NCBI RefSeq assembly: GCF_025751435.1 | Contig: NZ_JAOWKY010000001.1 | Coordinates: forward strand, 1,100,001-1,164,000 | Reading direction: 5' to 3' | Length of the DNA: 64,000 nucleotides | Source of the DNA: Albidovulum marisflavi | GTDB taxonomy: Bacteria; Pseudomonadota; Alphaproteobacteria; Rhodobacterales; Rhodobacteraceae | In this document: positions 16,420 through 26,598 of the stretch, piece by piece | How positions within the stretch are numbered: position 1 is the stretch's first letter | Layout: each line of letters starts with the position of its first letter | The notes under the pieces: generated by a model | What the model was told of the DNA's origin: nothing | What the model saw: only the letters and a program-made list of their open reading frames with translations | The model's database searches: none | Made by a program: the position numbers and the translations under genes

Positions 16420-17730
16420 ATGAACATGCAGGTACCCAACGTGATTGCGCCAGCTTCTCCGCGGAATTTGGCGGAAGTTGGGCTGAACACGGTGATGATG
16501 CGCGACATCTTCCTCAAGACGATGTTCCGCATGAATCTGGATCGGGCGACGGAATTGTCCCGCGCGCTCTGCATCCCCGTACCGATCGTGCAGGAACTGA
16601 TCGACCTGTCGCGGTCCCAACGCCTGGTCGAGGCGATGGGGACCCTGCACGCCAACTCGGGCAACGAGATGGGCTTTCAGCTGACCGACACCGGAAAGGC
16701 GCGGGCGCTGGATGCGCTGGCGCAGTCCGAATACTACGGCGCCATGCCCGTTCCGCTTGAGATCTATCGCGACCAGGTCAAGAAGCAATCGATCCGCAAT
16801 ATCCAGATGACGCGGCAGCAGCTTACGGGCGCCATGGGGCACCTGATCCTTCCGGACGCTCTTCTGGACCATCTGGGGCCCGCGGTCAGTGCAGGCCGCT
16901 CGATCCTGATGTACGGCCCGCCGGGCAACGGGAAGTCCTCGATCGCAAACGGGATCCGCGATGCCTTGGGCGACAAGATCTATGTTCCGCGTGCGGTCGA
17001 ATACGCGGGCCAGGTGATCACGGTCTATGACCCGATCGTGCACTCGGCAGCGCAGGAACAGCAGGATGATCCGACGGCCCTGCGGCGCGCGTCGAACCGG
17101 TTCGACAACCGCTATGTCCTCTGCGACCGCCCAACCGTGATCACCGGCGGCGAACTATCGCTCGACATGCTGGACCTGACCTACAATCCGACGGCCCGGA
17201 CCTATACGGCATCGCTGCAGATGAAGGCGACCGGCGGCGTCTTCATCATCGACGACCTTGGACGTCAGCAGGAACCCCCCCAAAAGATCGTCAACCGCTG
17301 GATCGTGCCACTTGAAGAGCACCGCGATATCCTGGCGCTTCAGTCGGGCGAGAAATTCGAGGTTCCCTTCGATACGCTCGTCGTGTTCTCGACCAACTTC
17401 CATCCGAACGAAATCTTCGACAAGGCGGCGCTGCGCCGGATCTTCTTCAAGATCAAGATCGACGGGCCCGACCAGGAGATGTATCTCAAGATATTCGCGA
17501 TGGTGGCGAAGAAGAAGAAGGTGCCACTGGACGAGGCATCGCTGATCCACCTGCTCAAGAGCAAGTATCCCACGATCGACAACATCTATGCGAACTATCA
17601 GCCGGTTTTCCTGATCGACCAGATCATCGCGATCTGCAACTTCGAGGGCATTCCCTACCAGATGACCCCGCAGCTGATCGATCGCGCCTGGGCCAACATG
17701 TTCGTCCGCGACGAAAGGATCGTGCATTGA
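16420..17730 (+). CDS. AAA+ ATPase with N-terminal helical/winged region
   Basis: A 436-residue protein. Residues 20-110 are helical and winged-helix-like (MMRDIFLKTMFRMNLDRA, then FQLTDTGKARALDAL). A AAA+ domain follows with Walker A YGPPGNGKSS (165-174), Walker B GGVFIIDDLGRQ (near 280), sensor 1 VVFSTN and a possible arginine finger in KAALRRIFFKI. There is no membrane segment. It lies just after the tad locus, and its stop overlaps the start of the next gene. The target is unknown; it could remodel a pilus or surface complex, but that is inference from position. Confidence 0.8.
   Translation: MNMQVPNVIAPASPRNLAEVGLNTVMMRDIFLKTMFRMNLDRATELSRALCIPVPIVQELIDLSRSQRLVEAMGTLHANSGNEMGFQLTDTGKARALDALAQSEYYGAMPVPLEIYRDQVKKQSIRNIQMTRQQLTGAMGHLILPDALLDHLGPAVSAGRSILMYGPPGNGKSSIANGIRDALGDKIYVPRAVEYAGQVITVYDPIVHSAAQEQQDDPTALRRASNRFDNRYVLCDRPTVITGGELSLDMLDLTYNPTARTYTASLQMKATGGVFIIDDLGRQQEPPQKIVNRWIVPLEEHRDILALQSGEKFEVPFDTLVVFSTNFHPNEIFDKAALRRIFFKIKIDGPDQEMYLKIFAMVAKKKKVPLDEASLIHLLKSKYPTIDNIYANYQPVFLIDQIIAICNFEGIPYQMTPQLIDRAWANMFVRDERIVH
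17714..17719 (+). promoter_or_regulatory. Ribosome binding site supporting a TTG start
   Basis: AAAGGA lies 7 bases before TTG at 17727, inside the 3' end of the AAA+ gene. No ATG or GTG start lies nearby in that frame, so this site decides the TTG start of the downstream gene. Confidence 0.65.
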
Positions 17731-18521
17731 CCGGAAAGGTTGGTGTTGCCGGGTCCAGCCGCCTAGCGGTTCCGGCGCTGCGTCTGCTGCGCGATGCGAG
17801 GTTCGAGGCCACGGGGTTTGCGTCCGGCGGCGGGCAGACAGCGCAGGATGCGACAGAATTCGCCAAGGGCCTTGGCACGCTGATCGTCATGGCGGCAGAC
17901 GTTGCCGAAACCGAAGCGCTTCTGTTCGACACGGATGCGCTGGTCACGCGTGCGCCCGCGCTTGAGACGTTGATCATCTGCGCGACGCTGACGCCTCGCT
18001 ACATTCGCGCGCTGCGCCACCGCATCCCGCATCGCATAGCGGTGATCGACGCCCCGGCGCTTGGAAGCTTCCGCCAAGCCGCCGAAGGCCGGCTGACCTT
18101 CCTTGTCGGTGGCGCGGTCGAGGCGGTGGAGGGCGCGAAGCCGGTTCTGGCGGCTCTGGGCCAGAAAGTCGAACGGATGGGAAGCTTGGGCGCCGGAACC
18201 TCGGCCAAGGTGCTGCGTGATTTCCTGTCTGCCTCCGGCTCGGCGATGACGCGACTCGCTCTTGACTGGGCGGAGGCGCAGGGACTTGATGAGCCAAAGC
18301 TGCTGGACATGCTGCAGGCATCGCCTGCGCGGCCACTGGTCGCGGCCGAGTGTGACATGTCCGAGTTCGGAATGGATACCCCGGCTTCGGACGAGACGGT
18401 GATGAGCCTGATCCGTGACGTCGAAGGCGCTTTGGATGCAGCCTTGTCCGACGCGCATCTTACGCCGCCCGCCGCGCTGAGGGACGCCTTCCGGCATCTG
18501 CGCGGGCGCGCTCTGCACTGA
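17727..18521 (+). CDS. Degenerate beta-hydroxyacid dehydrogenase-like protein
   Basis: A 264-residue protein beginning at TTG, which overlaps the stop of the AAA+ gene (TTGA). The N-terminus resembles a Rossmann strand-turn (VGVAGSSRLAVPALRLLRDA) but lacks the third Gly of GxGxxG. The second half resembles 3-hydroxyisobutyrate dehydrogenases (GAGTSAKVLRDFLSAS, then LDWAEAQGLDEPKLLDML). The family Lys is kept, but Asp stands where the catalytic Asn of KxxxN is expected. It may be an enzyme with altered chemistry or a non-catalytic partner of the ATPase. Confidence 0.7.
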   Translation: MTGKVGVAGSSRLAVPALRLLRDARFEATGFASGGGQTAQDATEFAKGLGTLIVMAADVAETEALLFDTDALVTRAPALETLIICATLTPRYIRALRHRIPHRIAVIDAPALGSFRQAAEGRLTFLVGGAVEAVEGAKPVLAALGQKVERMGSLGAGTSAKVLRDFLSASGSAMTRLALDWAEAQGLDEPKLLDMLQASPARPLVAAECDMSEFGMDTPASDETVMSLIRDVEGALDAALSDAHLTPPAALRDAFRHLRGRALH

Positions 18522-18580
18522 CCCGCGGCGGCACTGGGCCCAGCAAGCCTTCGCTGGCTCTGGCTGAACGTCGGGAGCGA

Positions 18581-18608
18581 TAAAGCCCGCCCCTAGGGGC
18601 GGGCCTTC
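18581..18608 (-). terminator. Terminator between the dehydrogenase-like gene and lysC
   Basis: A perfect 9-bp stem GCCCGCCCC / GGGGCGGGC with a 2-base loop, flanked by AAA and CTT. It sits between two convergent genes and could serve both strands. The short T tracts make it only moderately convincing. Confidence 0.55.
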
Positions 18609-18633
18609 CAAAGCTGGCGGCGGGGGTGTCGGG

Positions 18634-19890
18634 TCAGGCCACGTCGAGCGCGAACGCGTCGTGCAGCGCCTGAACGGCCAGTTCCATGTACTTGCGATCG
18701 ATCAGGACCGAGACCTTGATCTCGGACGTCGCGATCACCTTGATGTTCACGTTTTCGGCGGCCAGGGCCGCGAACATCCTGGCGGCGACGCCGGACTGCG
18801 ACCGCATGCCGATGCCCACGACGGATACCTTGGCAACCTCGGTATCCACGACCAGGTCATCGTAGCTGATCGTTTTGGCGGCGCGCGCCTCCTCAAGTGC
18901 CTTCTTCGCGCGCGCCACCTGGTTGGTGGGGCACGAGAAGGTCATGTCGGTGACGGCCATCGTGTGGCCCTCGTAGTTCTTTTCCGAGATGTTCTGGACG
19001 ATCATGTCCACGTTGACCCCGGCTTCGGCGAGCGGGCCGAAGATCGCGGCGGCGATGCCCGGCCGGTCCTCGACTGTAACAAGGGTGATCTTCGCTTCGT
19101 CGCGGCTGTAGGCGACGCCCGAGACGGCCTTCGATTCCATGATATCCTCCTCGTCGCAGACCAGGGTTCCGGAGTTTTCGTCTGTGTCTTCGAAGCTGGA
19201 CAGAACGCGCAGCTTCACCTTGTAGCGCATGGCAAGTTCGACCGAGCGCGTTTGAAGGACCTTGGCGCCCAGTGAGGCCAGTTCAAGCATCTCTTCGAAC
19301 GCGATGCGGTCAAGCTTGCGCGCCTTGCCGCAGATCCGCGGATCGGTCGTGTAAACGCCGTCCACGTCGGTGTAGATGTCGCAGCGTTCCGCGTCGAAGG
19401 CGGCCGCGAACGCCACCGCGGTCGTATCGGACCCGCCCCGGCCCAGCGTGGTGATCCGTCCTTCTTCCGAGACCCCCTGGAAACCGGCGACAACCGCGAC
19501 CTTGAAGCCTTCGGCGAACTTCGCGTCTAGATTTTCCCGCGGGATCGACACGAAGCGCGCCGCCGAATGGGCCGAGGTCGTGTTGATCGGCACCTGCCAG
19601 CCCTGCCAGGAGCGGGCGGGAACGCCCATTTCCTGCAGGCGCAGCGCCATCAGCCCGGCGGTCACGTTTTCCCCGCTGGCAACAACCGCGTCATATTCGC
19701 GGGCGTCGTAAAGGTGGGATGTCTGTTCCACCCAACCCACCAGTTCGTTGGTCTTGCCCGACATGGCCGAGACGATGACGATCACGTCATAGCCGCGCTC
19801 CACCTCACGCTTGACCTTCTCGGCGGCATTGGCGATGCGGTCGAGATCGGCCACCGAGGTGCCGCCGAATTTCATCACGAGAAGCGGCAT
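18634..19890 (-). CDS. lysC: Aspartate kinase
   Basis: A 418-residue aspartokinase. It shows KFGGTSVAD at 7-15, ASGENVTAGLMA, GRGGSDTTAVAFAAAF, YTDVDGVYTTDPR and two C-terminal ACT domains (VEDRPGIAAAIFGPLAEAGVNVDMI; MRSQSGVAARMFAALAAENVNIKVI). It phosphorylates aspartate, the first step toward lysine, threonine and methionine. The ACT domains imply feedback inhibition by end products. Length is typical of the monofunctional alphaproteobacterial enzyme. It stands alone on the minus strand, opening a run of unrelated genes in the same direction. Confidence 0.96.
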   Translation of the reverse strand: MPLLVMKFGGTSVADLDRIANAAEKVKREVERGYDVIVIVSAMSGKTNELVGWVEQTSHLYDAREYDAVVASGENVTAGLMALRLQEMGVPARSWQGWQVPINTTSAHSAARFVSIPRENLDAKFAEGFKVAVVAGFQGVSEEGRITTLGRGGSDTTAVAFAAAFDAERCDIYTDVDGVYTTDPRICGKARKLDRIAFEEMLELASLGAKVLQTRSVELAMRYKVKLRVLSSFEDTDENSGTLVCDEEDIMESKAVSGVAYSRDEAKITLVTVEDRPGIAAAIFGPLAEAGVNVDMIVQNISEKNYEGHTMAVTDMTFSCPTNQVARAKKALEEARAAKTISYDDLVVDTEVAKVSVVGIGMRSQSGVAARMFAALAAENVNIKVIATSEIKVSVLIDRKYMELAVQALHDAFALDVA

Positions 19891-20028
19891 CCTAGCCCCC
19901 CCAAGCTGCGCGCGCCAAGGCGCCCCGAGTCAAACCGCGCGTTTCATAGGCGCGCACGTGCGCAAGGGCAAGGGCGTTCAACGGAGGCCGTCGCCAACTG
20001 TGTCATTGCGGACCGCCGGCACCGGGGC

Positions 20029-20679
20029 CTAGAACGGGATGGTCGCGCCGTCGTGGTTCAGGTAGCAGCCAGTGGTTTCCAGGCTCAGCTCGTCGAAGCG
20101 GGCGACAAGGTCGCGGGCCGATGTTTCGGGCGCGACGTCGGCGCCAGGCCCACCCATCGCGGTCTTCACCCAGCCGGGGTGATAGATGCCGACCGCGATG
20201 CCATCACCGCGCAGATCGGCGGCAAGGTTGCGCCCAAGGTTCAGGACGGCCGCCTTCGAGGCGCGGTAGATATAGCTGCCCCCCGGCGCCAGCGTGTCCG
20301 ATCCCATCCGCGAGGACAGGATGGCCACCTTCCCGCGCGCCGACCTGAGCGCCGGCAAAAGCGATTGGATCGTGAGGAACACGCCGGTCACGTTCACCGC
20401 GAAGGTATCGGCCCAGGCATCGGCAGGGTAGCCCGATCCAAGGTCCTGTCCCTTGTCGATGTAGATCCCGGCGTTGCAGACCAGCAGGTCCAGGGGCCTG
20501 TCTTTCCATGCGGCGCCCAGCCCGGCCACGGATTCTGAGTTGGTGACATCAAGCTGGAACAAGCCTGCTTCATTCGCAGCGGCGCGAGATGTGCCGTGAA
20601 CCGTGTCGCCGCATGCCTGAAATGCCTGATGCAGGGCAGCGCCAATCCCGCGGTTTGCGCCGGTGATCAAGACGTCCAT
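20029..20679 (-). CDS. Short-chain dehydrogenase/reductase
   Basis: A 216-residue SDR. It has an N-terminal TGANRGIGAALH cofactor motif, VCNAGI, and a catalytic YIYRASKAA (Tyr-x-x-x-Lys). It is slightly shorter than typical SDRs. The substrate cannot be told from sequence. It lies 20 bases downstream of the DUF1178 gene on the same strand, with which it may be co-transcribed. Confidence 0.85.
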   Translation of the reverse strand: MDVLITGANRGIGAALHQAFQACGDTVHGTSRAAANEAGLFQLDVTNSESVAGLGAAWKDRPLDLLVCNAGIYIDKGQDLGSGYPADAWADTFAVNVTGVFLTIQSLLPALRSARGKVAILSSRMGSDTLAPGGSYIYRASKAAVLNLGRNLAADLRGDGIAVGIYHPGWVKTAMGGPGADVAPETSARDLVARFDELSLETTGCYLNHDGATIPF

Positions 20680-20699
20680 GCCGTGCCCCTTCTTCGTCT

Positions 20700-21122
20700 T
20701 CAGTTGGTCTTGCGCACCGGCATGAAGGGCAGGGGTGCCACGGGAACGCCTTCCTCCAGCAACTTCTTGGCCTCTTCGATCTTGGCTTCGCCGTAGATTG
20801 ACCGGCCCGGCGCCTCACCTTCGTGAATGCGTCGCGCTTCCGACGCGAAGTTCAGCCCGACGTATTCCGAGTTTTCCTCGACCTGGCGGCGCATGGCCTC
20901 GATCGCCTGCTGAAGTTCCGACTTCTGCGTGGCCAGGGGGCGGTCCTTTGCCTTTCCGGCTGGGCGCACCGCAGGGGCCATCAGGTTCTTCGACACTGTG
21001 GTAGAGCCGCAGATCGCGCAGGCGACGTGGCCCGCAGCCCGAAGCGTTTCAAAGGCTTCGGCCGACTTGAACCAGCTTTCGAAGCTGTGGTCGTGGTCGC
21101 ATGTCAGCGAATAACGGATCAT
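20700..21122 (-). CDS. DUF1178 family protein
   Basis: A 140-residue protein matching DUF1178. It starts MIRYSLTCDHDHSFE with a Cys near residue 8, then FESWFKSAEAFE and a CAIC pair, which together suggest a small metal site. The C-terminal half (LQQAIEAMRRQVEENSEYVG, then FASEARRIHEGEAP) is conserved in alphaproteobacteria. The function is unknown. The family is commonly found next to Nudix genes, as here. Confidence 0.85.
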   Translation of the reverse strand: MIRYSLTCDHDHSFESWFKSAEAFETLRAAGHVACAICGSTTVSKNLMAPAVRPAGKAKDRPLATQKSELQQAIEAMRRQVEENSEYVGLNFASEARRIHEGEAPGRSIYGEAKIEEAKKLLEEGVPVAPLPFMPVRKTN

Positions 21123-21174
21123 GATGTCGTTCGGGTTGGTCGTCTGAGTTCAATTATGAACTCCGCGCAGGAAT

Positions 21175-21642
21175 TCAACTGATTTCCTCAGCCTGACGGT
21201 CGGGGTCGAAGTTGGCAAGCAGTTGCGACAACTCGGGCTCGGCCACTTGCGCGGCGGCCTTCTTGGGATTGAACCACTTGCGCACACGCTGGCCCTTCTC
21301 GGGAAAATCATCCTTCAGGCGCTGGACCCTGACAGGGTAGACCGCGACGATGCAGGGCTGCTTCTTGCCGTCGTTCAGCACCTTGTCGTAGGAGTAGATG
21401 CCGATGCAGCGGTTGCCCAGAACGCCCTCGACTCCCGCTTCCTCGTAGGCTTCGCGCAGCGCGCATTGCGAACCGGTCTTGCCCTTCATCGGCCAGCCCT
21501 TGGGAATGACCCAGCGGCCGGTGTCGCGGCTGGTGATCAGAAGAACCTCAAGCTTGCCCTTCGCGCTTTTGCGGTGGCAAAGCGCGGCATATTGTGTCAG
21601 CGCCTCCTGGGCGCCGGGGCTGGTGTTGTCGAGTTTCTTCAC
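21175..21642 (-). CDS. Nudix hydrolase
   Basis: A 155-residue protein with a Nudix box, PKGWPMKGKT then LREAYEEAGV. In the GX5EX7REUXEEXGU pattern the first Glu is Lys, while the REXXEE helix that binds the metal is intact. The WVIPKGW lead-in resembles diphosphoinositol-polyphosphate or diadenosine-polyphosphate hydrolases. It should cleave a nucleoside-diphosphate-linked compound. It is upstream of the DUF1178 gene in the same direction. Confidence 0.85.
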   Translation of the reverse strand: MKKLDNTSPGAQEALTQYAALCHRKSAKGKLEVLLITSRDTGRWVIPKGWPMKGKTGSQCALREAYEEAGVEGVLGNRCIGIYSYDKVLNDGKKQPCIVAVYPVRVQRLKDDFPEKGQRVRKWFNPKKAAAQVAEPELSQLLANFDPDRQAEEIS

Positions 21643-21756
21643 TGCGCGATCCCGGGCGTTTTTCCGCCCGGCCTTTCGTTGTTGTCCTGCCGTTCCTGTC
21701 GCTGCCTTAGGTGACGTTTTCTTCTATCTAGCATGTTACGCAGGGATTTTCCACCA

Positions 21757-22725
21757 TCATGGTGGTGGCGCGGCGCCGGATAGGACCGTGCGGAACGGGC
21801 CCGTGTCGATGTTTCCGCCCGACAGGATCACGCCAACGCGGCGCCCGTTCATCTGGTCCTTTTCGGTCATCAACGCGGCCAAAGCCGCAGCCCCTGCGCC
21901 CTCGGCCAGGTTGTGGGTGTCCGTGAAATAGACACGTATCGCCTCTGCGATCTGATTTTCTGTCACGGCGATGACGCGGGCCGCGCCGGGGCCATAGACG
22001 GCAAGCGCTTCCGCCACCGGGACGCGCACGGCCATGCCGTCCGCGAAGGTCCGCGCGCTGTCGGTCGGTATGGGTCGGCCCGCCTCGGCGGAAAGCTTTG
22101 CCGTCTGGGCATTTGCAGACACCACGCCCACGACGCGGGTGGGCAGGCGCATCGCATCACGCGCCGCGATCACGCCGCAGATCCCCGAGCCGCAGCCAAT
22201 GGGAACATAGACCGTGTGCAGCCGTGGCGCGGCGCGGAAGAATTCCAGCGCATAGCTTGCGACGCCGCGGACAAGTTCGCGGTGAAACGGCGGCACTGGA
22301 TAAAGCCCCTCTTCGCCCGCGACGCGCATCGCCTCTGTCCTGGCTTCGTCGAAGTCGTCGCCGTGTTCGCGCAACTCCGCCCCGAAGGCCCGCATGGCGG
22401 CGTTCTTTTCGACAGAGTTGCCGCGCGGCACGTATACCACCGCGCGCAGCCCCAAGGCCGTCGCCGCGCGGGCTTGCGATTGGCCGTGGTTGCCCCGCGT
22501 GGCGGTGATGATGCCACCGTAGCCGGGGTGTTCGCGCGCGAGCCAGTCCATTAAGGTGATCCCGCCGCGCACCTTGAAGGCGCCCGTCGGCCCGTGGTTT
22601 TCGTGCTTGACCCAGACCTCGGCCCCGATCCGGTCCGATAGCGTGGGCCAGGCGTATTGCGCAGTGGGCTCCATGTGGCGGTGGACCAGGCGGGCGGCTG
22701 TCTCAAGCTCGGGCAGGGTGAACAT
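21757..22725 (-). CDS. PLP-dependent threonine dehydratase-like enzyme
   Basis: A 322-residue fold-type II PLP enzyme. It has the Lys loop NHGPTGAFKVRGG, the substrate-binding ATRGNHGQS (Ser/Thr dehydratases have S-x-GNH) and a glycine-rich phosphate loop (PIGCGSGICG). It lacks the C-terminal ACT domain of the biosynthetic enzyme, so it resembles catabolic threonine/serine dehydratases. The ATG was chosen by homology to the family N-terminus (MFTLPELETAARLVHRHM). It lies inside the last 23 bases of the Kdo transferase gene. Exact substrate unknown. Confidence 0.82.
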   Translation of the reverse strand: MFTLPELETAARLVHRHMEPTAQYAWPTLSDRIGAEVWVKHENHGPTGAFKVRGGITLMDWLAREHPGYGGIITATRGNHGQSQARAATALGLRAVVYVPRGNSVEKNAAMRAFGAELREHGDDFDEARTEAMRVAGEEGLYPVPPFHRELVRGVASYALEFFRAAPRLHTVYVPIGCGSGICGVIAARDAMRLPTRVVGVVSANAQTAKLSAEAGRPIPTDSARTFADGMAVRVPVAEALAVYGPGAARVIAVTENQIAEAIRVYFTDTHNLAEGAGAAALAALMTEKDQMNGRRVGVILSGGNIDTGPFRTVLSGAAPPP

Positions 22726-23980
22726 CGGCGGCGGGCTTTCCTGAAAGGGCGGTTTCAAGCGCGGCAAGGAAGGGGCGCATGGAGGCAGGATCCGCCGCCG
22801 ACAGGGCATCGCGCGCCTTTTCCGCCATTTCCTTTTGTATCGAGGCATCCGCCAGCCGGATGATCGCCGCGGCAAGGTCACGGGCGGTCTCCACCTGGAC
22901 CGAGGCGCCGGCGGCCTGCAACGCGGCATAGGCGGGGGCGGAATTCGTGACGTCAGGGCCGTGCAGGATGGCGGACCCATGGGCCGCGGGCTCATAGGGT
23001 GTGTGACCGCCCCGATCCGTCAGCGATCCCGCGACAAAGGTCATGCCCGCGCCAGCGTACCACCTGTCCATTTCGCCCATCGTGTCTGCAAGATAGATCA
23101 GCGTCTGTGCGGTTGGCTCCTGGCCCTTCGAGCGGACGGCGAAGGAAAGCCCCGTGTCAGCGATCAGCCGCACGACTTCGGCGCTGCGACGTGGGTGGCG
23201 GGGGGCAAGGATCAGGCGCAGGCCGGGATTGCTGGCCTGCGCGCTTGCGAACGCGGTCAGTATCACCTCTTCCTCGCCGGGGTGGGTCGAGGCGGCCAGA
23301 AGCGTCGTCGCACGCGGGAAGGGCAGCGCGGCCGGGGCGTCGTCCGGCACAAAGGCTGCCTTCAGATTGAGAACGGGTCCAAGCCGGTCCTTGTTCAGGC
23401 CAAGGCTCTCGAAACGGCGGGCGCTGTCCCGGTCCTGCGCCGAAAGCCATGCGATGGCATCCGTGATGCGGCGCGCGATGCCGGGAAAGCGGGCCCAGGC
23501 GCGCTCGCTTCCGGCCGACATGCGCGCGCCCAGAACGAATACGGGTATGCCGCGCGCCGCGGTCTGGACCAACCTTTCTGGCCAAAGCTCGTTCTCGATC
23601 ACGATCAGCGCGGCGGGGCGGACGGCCTGCAGGAAGCGGCGGGTTGCGCCCCAGGTGTCCACCGGCGCAAGCCGACCGACAAGTCCCGGCAATCGCCAGC
23701 TTTCGGCAAGTGTCCGGCCCGTCGCGGTGTTCGTGGTCACGACGAGCGAAAGGCCGGGATGACGGCTGAGGATGGCAAGGATCGTCGCCTTGGCCGAAGC
23801 AAGTTCACCGTTCGAGGCCGCGTGAAGCCAGAGCACGGGACCATTGGGCCGCGGCGGGGACAGCGCAAGGCGTTCGGCCAACCCGCGGGGTTCGGCGCGT
23901 CCGGTCAAAGCGAGGCGCCCCGCACGCAGCAACAGTGCGGGCGGGCCGAAAAGCGCAAGGATCAAACGGTAGAGCCACAT
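22703..23980 (-). CDS. waaA: 3-deoxy-D-manno-octulosonic acid (Kdo) transferase
   Basis: A 425-residue GT30 enzyme. An N-terminal membrane-anchor helix (MWLYRLILALFGPPALLLRAG) is followed by LWLHAASNGELASA (the family's WxHxxSxGE), ENELWPERLV, ASTHPGEEEVI, LAPRHPRR and AGSLTDRGGHTPYEPAAHG. It adds Kdo to lipid A precursors at the inner membrane. The internal ATG that opens the anchor was chosen. It overlaps the start of the dehydratase gene by 23 bases. Confidence 0.93.
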   Translation of the reverse strand: MWLYRLILALFGPPALLLRAGRLALTGRAEPRGLAERLALSPPRPNGPVLWLHAASNGELASAKATILAILSRHPGLSLVVTTNTATGRTLAESWRLPGLVGRLAPVDTWGATRRFLQAVRPAALIVIENELWPERLVQTAARGIPVFVLGARMSAGSERAWARFPGIARRITDAIAWLSAQDRDSARRFESLGLNKDRLGPVLNLKAAFVPDDAPAALPFPRATTLLAASTHPGEEEVILTAFASAQASNPGLRLILAPRHPRRSAEVVRLIADTGLSFAVRSKGQEPTAQTLIYLADTMGEMDRWYAGAGMTFVAGSLTDRGGHTPYEPAAHGSAILHGPDVTNSAPAYAALQAAGASVQVETARDLAAAIIRLADASIQKEMAEKARDALSAADPASMRPFLAALETALSGKPAADVHPARA

Positions 23981-24094
23981 GGGTCTTGATCTTGCACGGC
24001 AGGCGTACGGCGGCAAGCCGGGCAAGATGCGCCGCGCCTTTTCGGGGCCGGGCCAGTACTGGTGCAGGAGGGTTCGTTTGGTCGCTTGAGAGGT

Positions 24095-25783
<1,689 letters not shown>

Positions 25784-25794
25784 GTGTGCCTCCA

Positions 25795-26598
25795 TCAGGA
25801 AAGGGCGCCCGAGCGGGCGAGCGTATCGATTTCGGTGAGGATTGCGCCAAGCACGGCGCGGAGGGGTTCGGCGCGCGCCGCATCGTAGGCCCAGGGCGCG
25901 TGCTCGGCGGACAGATAGGCGCGCTGGGCAAGCTCCATCTGGATTGCGTGGACGCTTTGTCGGGGCTGTCCGTAGTGGCGCGTGGTCCATCCGCCCTTGA
26001 AGCGGCCATTCAGGACGCTGTCGAGGCCCTTGGCCTCGTCGCAACGAGTCCGGACCGCGTTCTCGATGGTCTTGGCGCAGGACTCTCCGTCGTTCGTGCC
26101 GATGGAAAACACCGGCAGCAGCCCGTCGAACAGAAACGGGATGCGCGACCGGATCGAGTGGCAGTCATAGACGACGGCAGCGCCGTGACGGGCCTTCACG
26201 CGTTCGACCTCTGCGCTCAGCGCGGCGTGATAGGGCGCGTGATAGGCGTCGCAGCGCGCAAGGATTTCGTCCTCGGACGGTTCCTGCCCCGGCTGCCAGA
26301 TCGGGTTCCCGTCGAAATCGGTCAGGGGGCAGAGCGTCGTGGTGTTCTGCCCGGGGTAAAGCGAGACACCCGCCGGGTCGCGGTTGGCGTCGATCGCGTA
26401 GCGGTGGACGGTCGAGGCGACGACAGTCGCGCCGGGCAGGAGCCCTTCGTAAAGTGCCGCGATGTGCCAGTCGGTGTCGGCCAGCGCCCGGCCGGTGGGA
26501 TTGAGCCGCGCCATCAGGTCATCGGGCAGCCACGTGCCGCCATGCGGCATCCCGAGGATGACCGGGCTGTCGCCCCGGCTTACCGTAAAGGGCTTCAT
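25795..26598 (-). CDS. hutG: N-formylglutamate amidohydrolase
   Basis: A 267-residue HutG of the formylglutamate type. It shows [38 protein letters not shown], and [12 protein letters not shown], with likely zinc ligands among the His/Asp residues. It releases formate from N-formylglutamate, the last step after HutF. The start overlaps the hutH stop (ATGA), and a GTG two codons upstream is the alternative. Its presence, without a formimidoylglutamase, fixes the five-step route. Confidence 0.93.
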   Translation of the reverse strand: MKPFTVSRGDSPVILGMPHGGTWLPDDLMARLNPTGRALADTDWHIAALYEGLLPGATVVASTVHRYAIDANRDPAGVSLYPGQNTTTLCPLTDFDGNPIWQPGQEPSEDEILARCDAYHAPYHAALSAEVERVKARHGAAVVYDCHSIRSRIPFLFDGLLPVFSIGTNDGESCAKTIENAVRTRCDEAKGLDSVLNGRFKGGWTTRHYGQPRQSVHAIQMELAQRAYLSAEHAPWAYDAARAEPLRAVLGAILTEIDTLARSGALS

